Origin: an uncultured Lachnospiraceae bacterium | GTDB lineage: Bacteria; Bacillota; Clostridia; Lachnospirales; Lachnospiraceae | NCBI GenBank assembly: GCA_951800685.1 | Contig: CATOJY010000025.1 | Coordinates: 1-49,795 of the forward strand | Length of the DNA: 49,795 bases | Direction: 5' to 3' | Part shown: in pieces, positions 17,346 through 26,278 of the stretch | Numbering within the stretch: position 1 is the first letter of the stretch | Layout of the letters: each line of letters opens with the position of its first letter | Translations under genes and position numbers: made by a program | The notes under the pieces: generated by a model | Told to the model about the DNA's origin: nothing | The model's input: only the letters and a program-made list of their open reading frames with translations | Databases searched by the model: none

Positions 17346-18509
17346 CTAGTTGGATCCGATCTTTTGGTCATCTACCAGGAAAGAATCCCCGTCTTCAACG
17401 ATACATACCATAGTCTTACCTGTGTTGAGTTCAATCTCATTACCAGCGTCGTCATAGTATCTTGTAGCGCCGTAATCGGAAGTTTTCTCCCAATTAACAT
17501 GAATGCCTTTGCCATTGGTAAAGAACCAGCCATCCCTGGTGGTATCGATACACTGGAATGCGAGATAACCTTTCTGGTCGCGGACCTCATAATAAGTGTT
17601 CTGGATCAGAATGTTCTTGAAGGATAACTGTTTGCCATTGGCCTGATCTACGTGAGGACCGTCGCTGGAACCGGACAAGTGCTGGAATCTGTCATACATG
17701 CCGGTTTCTTCATTATAGACAAAATAACAGTTGGTCACTGGATAAGTGGGAGACATATCTACCTTGTTAGCAGTGATGGCATCGCTGTACTGTTCCAGCG
17801 TATTTGGCTCTCCAGAAGGAGCAAATCTATAGTGATTCTCCTCAGCATAGCCATCCCGGTAATTCAGATCGTATCCCAGTTTATCAATATCGGCAAGAAT
17901 GCCTTCTGTATCTACATAGGCATTGTCTGTAGCGTTATTTGCATCGTTTGCACGCCAGAAATTGCTGCTGGACAAGCCATCTATGTCGTCAGTGTCACTC
18001 CGGTTGATTACTTCATCTATGTAGAAGGGACCACCGAAATGTATATAGAAGGAATCCCATTCAAAAGACCAGTATACATAATAGTCGCGGCAGCTCCGCA
18101 CATTGCCGATCCTGTCGTAATTGCTCCAATCCTGGAAGAGCGCCATCAAACGGGTGATACTGCCTTCCACATTACACTCATACAGAACATCTGCATTAGA
18201 GAGGCCATACTGCGCCGCTGTTTTTGTGTTTGGAATCATGACAGTGATGGGCCTTGTATTGTTGACTTCTTCTGTTACCCATTCATTCGTGATCCGGCTG
18301 CGGACCATGCCTTCTTCCGGCGGGACATCCTCATCGGTCTCTTCTTCGGGTTCCTCTGTCTCCTCTGTCTCTTCTACAACTTCTGGTTCGTCGATGTCAT
18401 CGAGCACTTGTTCGACGGCAGGTTCTACAACTTCTTTTTCTTTTCCACAACCAAATAATAGAAGAGTAGAAGAGAAAGCTACAAGAAAAAGTACTTGTAA
18501 TCTTTTCAT
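17346..18509 (-). CDS. DUF3048 (YerB-like) lipoprotein
   Basis: The 387-residue protein starts with a lipoprotein signal peptide, lipobox LFGC near residue 21. A very acidic linker (about 25-65, mostly Glu with Val and Thr) probably spans the wall. Then comes the DUF3048 region, with RPITVMIPNTKTAAQYGLS, ADVLYECNVEGSITR and RIGNVRSCRDYYV, and a C-terminal part with INLNTGKTMVCIVED-like features. The function of the family is not established. A promoter is visible 49 bases upstream on the minus strand. It is monocistronic. Confidence 0.9.
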   Translation of the reverse strand: MKRLQVLFLVAFSSTLLLFGCGKEKEVVEPAVEQVLDDIDEPEVVEETEETEEPEEETDEDVPPEEGMVRSRITNEWVTEEVNNTRPITVMIPNTKTAAQYGLSNADVLYECNVEGSITRLMALFQDWSNYDRIGNVRSCRDYYVYWSFEWDSFYIHFGGPFYIDEVINRSDTDDIDGLSSSNFWRANDANNATDNAYVDTEGILADIDKLGYDLNYRDGYAEENHYRFAPSGEPNTLEQYSDAITANKVDMSPTYPVTNCYFVYNEETGMYDRFQHLSGSSDGPHVDQANGKQLSFKNILIQNTYYEVRDQKGYLAFQCIDTTRDGWFFTNGKGIHVNWEKTSDYGATRYYDDAGNEIELNTGKTMVCIVEDGDSFLVDDQKIGSN

Positions 18510-18557
18510 TTCTAATCCTCTCTTTCTTTCTATTTCGGGAATAACCCAACTGTTCCT

Positions 18558-18586
18558 AGTATAGCATAAGCAAAAGATTGCGTCAC
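18558..18586 (-). promoter_or_regulatory. Promoter of the DUF3048 gene
   Basis: On the minus strand GTGACG (18586-18581), a 17-base spacer and TATACT (18563-18558) precede the gene. Confidence 0.55.
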
Positions 18587-18711
18587 TAGAAATAAATTGA
18601 AAAAATCCACAAAATGTTACAGGCTTCTTAGAAAAAGTTTGTGAGTATGTCTAGTGAAAAAACGTCCGATTGGCCGCAAAAACTTCTTCATAGGGATTCT
18701 GTTTGCATAAT

Positions 18712-18739
18712 TTGACAGTAGGTTGTATGATAATATTAT
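18712..18739 (+). promoter_or_regulatory. Promoter of the exopolysaccharide cluster
   Basis: A perfect TTGACA (18712-18717) is followed after 16 bases by TATTAT (18734-18739), 63 bases before rmlD. It is the clearest promoter in front of the glycan cluster. Confidence 0.75.
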
Positions 18740-18802
18740 TATATAGAGGTTACAGTTTTATGAAAGCTGAGAAGCTAAGAAATACGGAGGTAGGAGAACA
18801 GG

Positions 18803-19645
18803 ATGAAGAAAGTGATAGTGACAGGCGCTAACGGACAGTTGGGGCGTGCCATCAATCTGCAGTATGCGGGGAGCCAGGAGTATGAACTTGTCAACACGGA
18901 TGTGGAGGAACTGGATATTACCAGCATAGATAAAGTAATGGAGTTTGTGCGAGGTGTGAAACCTTATGCAATTATTAATTGTGCTGCTTATACGGCAGTT
19001 GACGCGTGTGAGCAGGAAGAAGATCTGGCTTTCCGGATTAATGCTGTGGGGCCAAGGAATTTAAGTATTGCAGCTACGGAGACAGGCGCTAAGATGATGC
19101 ATGTTTCTACAGATTATGTTTTTGATGGAAATGGGACAAGACCCTATCGAGAGACAGATCCGACGGGGCCGCAGGGGGCTTATGGAAGGACGAAGCTTGC
19201 AGGAGAGAATTTTGTCAAGGAGTTTGGCAGCCGGCATTATATTATCCGTACAGCATGGCTGTATGGCGACGGCAGGAATTTTGTCAAGACGATGCTGCGT
19301 CTATCGGAAACTCATGATAAAATCAGAGTGGTGATGGATCAGGTAGGTTCTCCGACCAGTGCAGGGGAACTGGCGAAAGCGATTGCCTATCTGCTTCCCA
19401 CCGAAAACTATGGTTTATTCCACGGAACTTGTGAAGGAGACTGCAGCTGGGCACAGTTTACAGAAGAGATTTTCAGACTGGCAGGTAAGAATACTGTAGT
19501 GGAAGCGATCACTTCAGAGGAATATGGTGCGGCGGCGAAACGTCCGGCCTATTCAATCCTGGAGAACTATATGTTTAAGATGACAACAGACTTTATGTTT
19601 GCCGATTGGCATGATGCCATTGCGGAATATATGTGCAAGCACTAA
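18803..19645 (+). CDS. rmlD: dTDP-4-dehydrorhamnose reductase
   Basis: The 280-residue short-chain-dehydrogenase-type enzyme shows the cofactor-binding GANGQLGRAI (9-18), NCAAYTAVDACE, the STDYVFDG segment and the catalytic YGRTKLAGE. It reduces dTDP-4-dehydro-L-rhamnose to dTDP-L-rhamnose. The other rhamnose genes (rmlA, B, C) are not in the window. First gene of the glycan cluster; the 243 bases after it contain no gene, only a weak 7-bp inverted repeat near 19700-19740. Confidence 0.93.
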   Translation: MKKVIVTGANGQLGRAINLQYAGSQEYELVNTDVEELDITSIDKVMEFVRGVKPYAIINCAAYTAVDACEQEEDLAFRINAVGPRNLSIAATETGAKMMHVSTDYVFDGNGTRPYRETDPTGPQGAYGRTKLAGENFVKEFGSRHYIIRTAWLYGDGRNFVKTMLRLSETHDKIRVVMDQVGSPTSAGELAKAIAYLLPTENYGLFHGTCEGDCSWAQFTEEIFRLAGKNTVVEAITSEEYGAAAKRPAYSILENYMFKMTTDFMFADWHDAIAEYMCKH

Positions 19646-19888
19646 GCAGTACATCAGATAGTCTGCTGGGGTGCTGCCGATACCTTTACAGTCTGGCGCT
19701 TTTATGAGAAAATAAAACTGTTTGTGGTGTTCTCATGAGTAGTACAGACATAGGTTGGAGAAGTATGCAGATTGTATGGGCGTAAAGCTGCAGGCTTTAG
19801 AAGTAGTATAAAGGGCGGCCTAACAGGAATGTGACAGAGAATTTAGGAAGAAAGAAGAGACAGGATAGGAAAGAAAGGAAATCATAGT

Positions 19889-20953
19889 ATGCAGAAAATA
19901 GCATTGATTACGGGTATTACTGGTCAGGATGGTTCTTATCTGGCGGAGTTTTTGTTGGAGAATGGATATGAGGTACACGGCCTGATCCGCAGGCACAGTA
20001 TCTCTAATACAGCGAGGATTGACCATCTGATCAATTCTGACTATCATAAGGTAAAATTTTTCCTGCATTTTGCAGATACAACAGATTCCAGCAATCTGAT
20101 GCGGTTGATCGCGGAGATCCGTCCCACAGAAGTTTATAATCTGGCGGCACAGTCTCATGTGGGAATCTCTTTTGATGTGCCGGAATATACGGCAGAAGCC
20201 ACAGGGGTAAGTACGTTGAAACTGTTAGAGGCGATCAGAGTAAACGGTGGGACATGCAGATTTTATCAGGCTTCTACGTCGGAGCTGTTTGGGGGCATTC
20301 CAGAGACTGCGCCGCAGAGTGAGAAGACGCCTTTTTATCCGAAGAGCCCCTATGGCGCCGCTAAATTGTATTCTTATTGGATTACCGTAAATTATAGAGA
20401 ATCCTATAATATGTATGCTTGTAACGGGATTCTCTTTAACCATGAATCGCCGAGACGTGGTGAGAACTTTGTGACCAGGAAGATCACGTTGGCGATTGCA
20501 AATATCATAGCCGGCAGACAGGATAAGCTGTCACTGGGAAATATGAATGCTAAACGTGACTGGGGATTCGCGGGGGACTATGTGAAGGGGATGTGGTTGA
20601 TGCTGCAGCAGGACAAGGCGGATGATTACGTGCTGGCGACGAATGAGACGCATACAGTCCGGGAATTCGTGGAAGAGGCTTTCGGTGAGCTTGGTATTAA
20701 AATCCGCTGGGAAGGCACTGGAGTCAACGAGAAAGGATATGATGCGGAGACGGGCAGGCTGCTTGTGGATGTGAATCCTGAATTCTATCGTCCGGCAGAA
20801 GTGGAATTTCTTTGGGGGAATTGTGAGAAGGCGGAGAAGGAACTTCATTGGAAGCGTGATGTAGATTTTAAAAAGCTGGTTGCTATGATGATGGATGCTG
20901 ATCTGAAAGAGATTGCAGGTATGAGCTGTGAGGAATACAGACAGCATAAATAG
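19889..20953 (+). CDS. gmd: GDP-mannose 4,6-dehydratase
   Basis: The 354-residue enzyme has [20 protein letters not shown] at the N-terminus, [13 protein letters not shown], and the catalytic Thr and Tyr/Lys regions ([20 protein letters not shown]). The GDP-binding segment [20 protein letters not shown] is conserved. It turns GDP-mannose into GDP-4-dehydro-6-deoxy-mannose, the first step to GDP-L-fucose; the second step is encoded by fcl two genes on. Length is typical. The ribosome site AAAGGAAA precedes ATG 19889. Confidence 0.96.
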   Translation: MQKIALITGITGQDGSYLAEFLLENGYEVHGLIRRHSISNTARIDHLINSDYHKVKFFLHFADTTDSSNLMRLIAEIRPTEVYNLAAQSHVGISFDVPEYTAEATGVSTLKLLEAIRVNGGTCRFYQASTSELFGGIPETAPQSEKTPFYPKSPYGAAKLYSYWITVNYRESYNMYACNGILFNHESPRRGENFVTRKITLAIANIIAGRQDKLSLGNMNAKRDWGFAGDYVKGMWLMLQQDKADDYVLATNETHTVREFVEEAFGELGIKIRWEGTGVNEKGYDAETGRLLVDVNPEFYRPAEVEFLWGNCEKAEKELHWKRDVDFKKLVAMMMDADLKEIAGMSCEEYRQHK

Positions 20954-21024
20954 CAGGATTTGGGATGCCTGTAACGGTGAAGAGATCGAAGCTGTTACAG
21001 AGAGCATGAGAAAGAGACCGATTT

Positions 21025-22728
21025 ATGCTGTCAGTGATAGGAATATGGATTTATATCTTCCTGACCACTTTTCTTGTGGGGTATGGTCTGCTGCAAATTC
21101 TGACACGGTATGTTCCCTATCAGGTCAGGCATAAGAACACGTATCTTTTGTGCGGATTGGCGGCAGTTACGGTATATGCGCAACTGTTTAGTCTGTTTGG
21201 GCGTGTTGGGATTATGGCGAATCTGCTCCTGGTAGTGGTCTGCGCAGGTATTGTATGGTGCAGCAGACGGGCACTTAGTGGTATGCTGCAGGGAATATGG
21301 AGTAATATTAAACAAAAATCATCAGGGGAAAGAGGGAAAATATGGATCCTGTTTATACTCTTTCTCCTGTTTGCTTATGGAACTTCCAGGGGAATTATTC
21401 ATTATGATACCGGACTTTATCACGCCCAGAGTATCAGATGGATTGAGGAATATGGGGTTGTGAAAGGACTTGGGAATCTGCATTGCAGATTGGCGTATAA
21501 CAGCTCCTCTTTCGCGCTGTCAGCATTGTATAGTATGGTATTTTTGGGAGGACAGTCATATCATTGTGTAGCTGGCTGGCTGGCTTTCCTGCTGGCAGGA
21601 ACCTGTATGGAAATTGTGAAAGCGCTGCGCGTGGGAAGACTGCGGGCCAGCGATTTTGCACGGTTAATGGGAGCTTATTATCTGGTCAATATTTTCGACG
21701 AGATGATTTCGCCGGCCTCGGATTATTTTATGGTACTGCTCGCTTTCTATCTGGTGATCCGATGGCTTGAGTTGTTGGAAGAGCGGGTTAGAGAATGTTT
21801 TCCCTATGCGATGCTATGTATTATGGGAGTATTTCTGATGACTGTGAAACTGTCAGCAGCACTGATTCTGCTGCTGGTCATTTATCCAGCCTTTTATCTG
21901 GTCAGAGGCAGACGGTGGAAGGAAACGGGATTGTATCTTGCAATGGGCAGTTTGACGGCGATTCCCTTTTTTGTCCGTAATGTGTTGCTATCGGGCTGGC
22001 TGGTCTACCCTTTTACACAGATCGACTTGTTTTCAGTGCCCTGGAAAATACCGAAGGGCGTAGCGGATTATGACGCGAAAGAGATTCAGGTCTGGGGGCG
22101 GGGATATACGGATGTTTCCCAGTATGAGATTTCCATGAAAGAATGGCTGCCGGATTGGTTCCATGCTTTGGCAGGCAGTGATAAGCTGTTGGTTCTTGCA
22201 GCAGTGGCGGCAGCAGGCACCCTGTTTTTATATGCGGCAGGGATGATCGTTGGATTGTGGAGAAGACGCTGGGATATACTGTTAGTACAGACGACTGTGG
22301 CAGGGTCTTTTGTGTTTTGGATTTGTACTTCTCCGTTGATCCGGTATGGGTGTGTCTATGTGTATCTGGCGACAGCAGTTATCTTCGGATTTATTTATGA
22401 CCAGATTTTGGATGCAGGCGGCGAGAACAGGGGACAAAGATGGCGTGGTGCAGCGAGAGTATGTGGTGTGATGGCGGCGATCCTTCTGATGGGTTACAAG
22501 GGTCTGGCGCTAGGCAGGGAGATTGCAGTATCTTATGAGAACCGTTACTTGATTGTACAGAAAGATTATGAGAATTATGAGACAGTATCTTATGAGATAG
22601 AAGGGATTACCTTTTATTATCCAGTGAAGGGGGATCAGGTGGGATATGAAGACTTCCCGTCGTCTCCCGTAAGGAGGGAGCTTATTTTTCTGGGGACAGA
22701 CCTTAAGGATGGATTTGCTGCTTATTGA
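21025..22728 (+). CDS. Polytopic membrane protein, LIC_10190-like (possible GT-C glycosyltransferase or polymerase)
   Basis: The 567-residue protein has about 12 hydrophobic segments. An early extracytoplasmic loop carries HYDTGLYHAQSIRWIEEYG followed by GLGNLHCRLAYNSSSF, the signature I associate with LIC_10190-type membrane proteins of surface polysaccharide clusters. An acidic residue in the first loop is typical of GT-C enzymes that use lipid-linked sugars. It lies between gmd and fcl on the same strand. The exact reaction is unknown; a Wzy-like polymerase is an alternative. Confidence 0.65.
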   Translation: MLSVIGIWIYIFLTTFLVGYGLLQILTRYVPYQVRHKNTYLLCGLAAVTVYAQLFSLFGRVGIMANLLLVVVCAGIVWCSRRALSGMLQGIWSNIKQKSSGERGKIWILFILFLLFAYGTSRGIIHYDTGLYHAQSIRWIEEYGVVKGLGNLHCRLAYNSSSFALSALYSMVFLGGQSYHCVAGWLAFLLAGTCMEIVKALRVGRLRASDFARLMGAYYLVNIFDEMISPASDYFMVLLAFYLVIRWLELLEERVRECFPYAMLCIMGVFLMTVKLSAALILLLVIYPAFYLVRGRRWKETGLYLAMGSLTAIPFFVRNVLLSGWLVYPFTQIDLFSVPWKIPKGVADYDAKEIQVWGRGYTDVSQYEISMKEWLPDWFHALAGSDKLLVLAAVAAAGTLFLYAAGMIVGLWRRRWDILLVQTTVAGSFVFWICTSPLIRYGCVYVYLATAVIFGFIYDQILDAGGENRGQRWRGAARVCGVMAAILLMGYKGLALGREIAVSYENRYLIVQKDYENYETVSYEIEGITFYYPVKGDQVGYEDFPSSPVRRELIFLGTDLKDGFAAY

Positions 22729-22821
22729 ATTTTCTTCTGTTAAGAGAAGGAATGGGAGTACCTTTGAGAAAGATTTTGAGTGAATAGGAAGAACAGTGTT
22801 GAGAATGGAGGAAGCGGGATC

Positions 22822-23763
22822 ATGAACAAGACAGACAAAATTTACGTAGCAGGGCACAGAGGATTGGTGGGCAGCGCGATCGTGAGGAATTTAGAGCAGA
22901 AAGGGTATACGAATGTCATCGGACGGACGCACAGAGAGCTCGACCTGACGAGCCAGCAGGCAGTAAGGGAGTTCTTTGAGACAGAGAAGCCGGATGTGGT
23001 AGTGCTTGCAGCGGCCAAGGTGGGGGGCATCAATGCAAATAATACAGCGCCCGCAGAGTTTGCATATGAAAATATGCAGATTCAGTGTAATGTGATTAAC
23101 TGCTGTCACGAGTATCATGTGAAGAAACTGCTGTTTTTGGGGAGTACGTGTATCTATCCGAAGATGGCTCCGCAGCCGATTCCGGAAGATGCACTTTTGA
23201 CAGGACCACTTGAGGAGACGAATGAAGCTTATGCGATCGCTAAGATTGCTGGGCTTGAGATGTGCAAGTTTTTCAAAAGGCAGTATGGAGATGATTATAT
23301 CAGCTGCATGCCCACGAATCTGTACGGTCCGCATGACAATTATGATCTGCAGGGCTCCCATGTTATGCCGGCGATGATACGTAAGTTTCATGAGGCCAAA
23401 GTCAATGGGGCTGACAGTGTAGAATTGTGGGGAACGGGCACGCCGTTGCGTGAATTTCTATATGTGGATGACATGGCAGATGCCTGTGTGTTTCTACTGG
23501 AGAATTACAGTGGAGAACAGCACGTGAATATTGGTACGGGTAAAGAAATCACGATCAGAGAACTGGCGGAGACCGTTCGTAAAGTGGTGGGTTATCAGGG
23601 CAGGATCGTCTGGAACAAAGAGATGCCAGATGGGACACCGCGTAAGCTTACAGATGTGACGAAGCTGCATGGCCTTGGATGGCATCATGCAGTAGAATTG
23701 GAGGAGGGAGTAAGACTTGCTTATGAATGGTTCCAGGAGAATGTAGATTCTGCCAGATTGTAG
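22822..23763 (+). CDS. fcl: GDP-L-fucose synthase
   Basis: Counting from ATG 22822, the 313-residue enzyme has [12 protein letters not shown] (cofactor binding), [28 protein letters not shown] and [12 protein letters not shown] with the catalytic Tyr and Lys. It performs the epimerase and reductase step from GDP-4-dehydro-6-deoxy-mannose to GDP-L-fucose. A longer frame from 22780 exists, but GGAGG at 22807 and the normal family N-terminus favour 22822. With gmd it supplies fucose for the cluster. Confidence 0.95.
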   Translation: MNKTDKIYVAGHRGLVGSAIVRNLEQKGYTNVIGRTHRELDLTSQQAVREFFETEKPDVVVLAAAKVGGINANNTAPAEFAYENMQIQCNVINCCHEYHVKKLLFLGSTCIYPKMAPQPIPEDALLTGPLEETNEAYAIAKIAGLEMCKFFKRQYGDDYISCMPTNLYGPHDNYDLQGSHVMPAMIRKFHEAKVNGADSVELWGTGTPLREFLYVDDMADACVFLLENYSGEQHVNIGTGKEITIRELAETVRKVVGYQGRIVWNKEMPDGTPRKLTDVTKLHGLGWHHAVELEEGVRLAYEWFQENVDSARL

Positions 23764-23793
23764 GAAATATGGGGCCTGGGCGATGACTTACAA

Positions 23794-23822
23794 TTTACAG
23801 CGCGTGTTATGTTTGATATGAT
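23794..23822 (+). promoter_or_regulatory. Separate promoter for the Spo0A-domain gene
   Basis: TTTACA (23794-23799), a 17-base spacer and TATGAT (23817-23822) lie 58 bases before ATG 23880. A short inverted repeat (GTAGTT with AACTAC, 23823-23843) follows near the expected transcription start and may be a regulator site. Confidence 0.65.
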
Positions 23823-23879
23823 GTAGTTGTAACAAGTAACTACAGCAACAATTTAATGCGCAAAGGAGTATAAGAAGGA

Positions 23880-24260
23880 ATGACACATGAGAATACAGTG
23901 ACCAGTCATGAATTGGAGCAGGCAATCTCCGGTTTCATGTTGGAGCTGGGTATCCCTGCACATCTGAGAGGCTATCAATATTTAAGAAGCGCAGTAGAGA
24001 TGTGTGCAGAGGATATGGAATTAGTAGGCAGTGTTACCAAATTATTGTATCCAGATCTGGCGAAGAAACATAAGACTACAGACCAGAAGATAGAACGGGC
24101 GATCCGTAATGCGATTGAAGTGTCATGGGAAAGAGGCAATGGTGCGCTATTTGAAGAATTGTTCGGTTACAGTAATTCAGATGAATACAGCAGACCTACA
24201 AACAGTGAGTATATTGCAGCGGTGGCAGATCATATCAGGTTGGAATATGAACTAATATAA
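23880..24260 (+). CDS. Stand-alone Spo0A C-terminal (effector) domain protein
   Basis: The 126-residue protein aligns by eye with the DNA-binding domain of Spo0A over nearly its whole length. Matches are FMLELGIPAHLRGYQYLRSA, GSVTKLLYPDLAKKHKTTDQ, KIERAIRNAIEVSWERGN and RPTNSEYIAAVADHIRLE. The receiver domain and its phosphoacceptor Asp are absent, and no room exists for them upstream, where a promoter is found. The recognition region is kept, so it should bind a Spo0A-box-like site without phosphorylation control (inference). It sits alone between fcl and a glycosyltransferase gene with its own promoter and terminator. Confidence 0.9.
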   Translation: MTHENTVTSHELEQAISGFMLELGIPAHLRGYQYLRSAVEMCAEDMELVGSVTKLLYPDLAKKHKTTDQKIERAIRNAIEVSWERGNGALFEELFGYSNSDEYSRPTNSEYIAAVADHIRLEYELI

Positions 24261-24270
24261 CGAACAACGG

Positions 24271-24296
24271 GGAAGAGATACGTCTCTTCCTTTTTT
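24271..24296 (+). terminator. Terminator after the Spo0A-domain gene
   Basis: An 8-bp perfect stem (24271-24278 with 24283-24290, loop TACG) is followed by six T. It separates the first glycan genes from the glycosyltransferase series. Confidence 0.9.
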
Positions 24297-24357
24297 CATG
24301 AAATTATGTTAAAATCAAAATGGTTGTGTCTAATAGTAGAAAGGTATGGCTTGATAC

Positions 24358-25287
24358 ATGAAACTGCTCAGTGTGATTGTGCCCTGTTATAATGAAGAAG
24401 AGAATATCAGGGATTTTTATGATGAATTGTTCAGGAATGATTCCTTTTTCCGGGATAAAGAGATAGAAGTAGAAGTGATCTATGTAGATGACGGATCCAA
24501 GGATCGGACAGTGGCTGAGGTTAAGAAACTGCATGAAGAAGATGAAAGGGTGCATCTGTTGTCTTTTTCCAGGAATTTCGGTAAGGAGGCAGCTATTTAT
24601 GCTGGACTGCAGAAATCCAGAGGGGATATGGTGGTGATGATGGATGTTGACTTACAGGATCCGCCATCGCTTCTGCCGGAGATGTACAATTATATAGAGC
24701 AGGGGTATGATTCTGTGGCGACAAGACGCGTCACGAGAAAAGGAGAACCGCCAGTCCGTTCTTTTTTTGCAAGGATGTTCTACAAGATTATGAATAGAAT
24801 ATCGAAAACAGAGATTGTGGACGGTGCAAGAGATTATCGGCTGATGACCCGACAGGTAGTGGATGCTATTCTTGCCATGACGGAGTACAATCGGTTTACG
24901 AAAGGGATTTTTGGCTGGGTTGGCTACGAGACGAAGTGGCTGGAATATGAAAATATAGAGCGTAAAAAGGGTGAGACGAAATGGTCTTTCTGGAAACTGT
25001 TCGTGTATTCTCTGGAAGGCATTACTGCTTTTTCCACTGTGCCATTGACTGTGGCGGCAGTGCTGGGAGCATTATTTTGTGTACTAGCATTGTGTCTGAT
25101 CGTTGTGATTATTGCGAAGACGCTGATTTTCGGTGATCCTACATCAGGATGGCCTTCTCTGGTATGCATTATTCTGCTGGTTAGCGGGATCCAGTTGTTT
25201 TGTCTTGGCATAGTCGGGCAATACTTATCCAAGACTTATATGGAAGTGAAGAAAAGACCGATTTATCTTATCAAAGAGGATATTTGA
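24358..25287 (+). CDS. GT2 polyprenyl-phosphate glycosyltransferase (DPM1/GtrB-like)
   Basis: The 309-residue protein has a GT-A domain with SVIVPCYNEEENIRDFYDEL, YVDDGSKDRT, the DVDLQDPP metal site and the RLMTRQVVDA segment. Two C-terminal membrane helices follow (about 235-260 and 268-292). This is the layout of enzymes that put a sugar on polyprenyl phosphate at the cytoplasmic face for use by GT-C enzymes outside. Candidate users in the cluster are the proteins at 21025 and 35349. Its stop TGA overlaps the next ATG by one base. Confidence 0.88.
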   Translation: MKLLSVIVPCYNEEENIRDFYDELFRNDSFFRDKEIEVEVIYVDDGSKDRTVAEVKKLHEEDERVHLLSFSRNFGKEAAIYAGLQKSRGDMVVMMDVDLQDPPSLLPEMYNYIEQGYDSVATRRVTRKGEPPVRSFFARMFYKIMNRISKTEIVDGARDYRLMTRQVVDAILAMTEYNRFTKGIFGWVGYETKWLEYENIERKKGETKWSFWKLFVYSLEGITAFSTVPLTVAAVLGALFCVLALCLIVVIIAKTLIFGDPTSGWPSLVCIILLVSGIQLFCLGIVGQYLSKTYMEVKKRPIYLIKEDI

Positions 25288-26207
25288 TGAAGGAACTGAT
25301 CAGTATTATTGTGCCGGTGTACCGGGCAAAAGATTATATTGCGGAAGCGATCGCCATGGTACAGGCACAGACCTGGCAGGAATGGGAATTACTGCTGGTG
25401 GAAGATTGTTCTCCGGACAACAGTGCGGAAGTGATACGCAGGACGCTGGGGCAGGGAAATCATTCTGGCAGTGGCGATAGTGATGATGTGGTTTGTGTGG
25501 GAAAGTGGTCCGGAGAAGATTCTAAGGAAGCGGCACAGAGTACAGATGAGGACAAGAAAAGATTACAGCATAACAAGGAGATGCCTGGGACATGGTCGAT
25601 AGAAAACTATACAGGCGTCCAAGGACAGAGGATTACGCTCATCTGTAAGGAAAAGAATGAGGGAGCGGCGCAGGCCAGAAACACTGGACTGCGTATGGCA
25701 CAGGGAAGGTATATCGCGTTTCTGGACGCAGATGATGTGTGGCATACGGACAAACTGGAGAGAGAGCTGCGTTTTCTGCAGGATAGGCAGGCAGGATTTG
25801 TATTTACCGCGTATGAGTTTGGCGATGAGCAGGCCAGGCCAACTGGCAAGATCGTACATGTGCCTGCAGCGCTTACCTATAGGCAGGCGTTGTCAAGAAC
25901 CGTGATCTTTACCACAACAGTCCTGTTTGACAGGAAGAAGATACCGGACAAGCTTCTGCAGATGCCGGTGGTGGAAAGCGAAGATACAGCCACCTGGTGG
26001 CAGATCCTGCGGGAGGGATATACAGCATACGGACTGGATGAAGTGCTTGCGGTTTATAGAAGACCGGCGCAGTCTTTGTCTTCCAACAAAATAGCAGCAG
26101 TCAGGCGGATCTGGAATCTATACCGCAGACAGGAGAAATTGTCCGTGGCGGCTAGTGCATGGTATTTTGTGATGTGGGCGTACCGGGCTACGATGCGACG
26201 GCTTTGA
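25287..26207 (+). CDS. GT2 family glycosyltransferase with an inserted polar segment
   Basis: Starting at ATG 25287 (TGATG overlap with the gene before), the 306-residue protein has ISIIVPVYRAKDYIAEAI, VEDCSPDNSAEV and, much later, KEKNEGAAQARNTGLRMAQG and FLDADDVW. Between the first and second groups, about residues 55-113, lies a Ser/Asp/Glu/Lys-rich stretch of about 55 residues that related enzymes lack. The rest is a typical single-domain cytoplasmic transferase. Donor and acceptor are unknown. The earlier in-frame start at 25200 lies inside the previous gene and is rejected. Confidence 0.85.
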   Translation: MKELISIIVPVYRAKDYIAEAIAMVQAQTWQEWELLLVEDCSPDNSAEVIRRTLGQGNHSGSGDSDDVVCVGKWSGEDSKEAAQSTDEDKKRLQHNKEMPGTWSIENYTGVQGQRITLICKEKNEGAAQARNTGLRMAQGRYIAFLDADDVWHTDKLERELRFLQDRQAGFVFTAYEFGDEQARPTGKIVHVPAALTYRQALSRTVIFTTTVLFDRKKIPDKLLQMPVVESEDTATWWQILREGYTAYGLDEVLAVYRRPAQSLSSNKIAAVRRIWNLYRRQEKLSVAASAWYFVMWAYRATMRRL

Positions 26208-26278
26208 GTAGACAGAGCGTTCAGGATCACATAGAACAGGGCGGGTGTCTGAACTGTTACTACAGATGAGGTATCGGA

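Noticed and set aside
17652..18458. 268-codon open frame on the plus strand
   Set aside because: It is antisense to the DUF3048 gene, which has a clear signal peptide, family motifs and promoter; the plus-strand frame has none.
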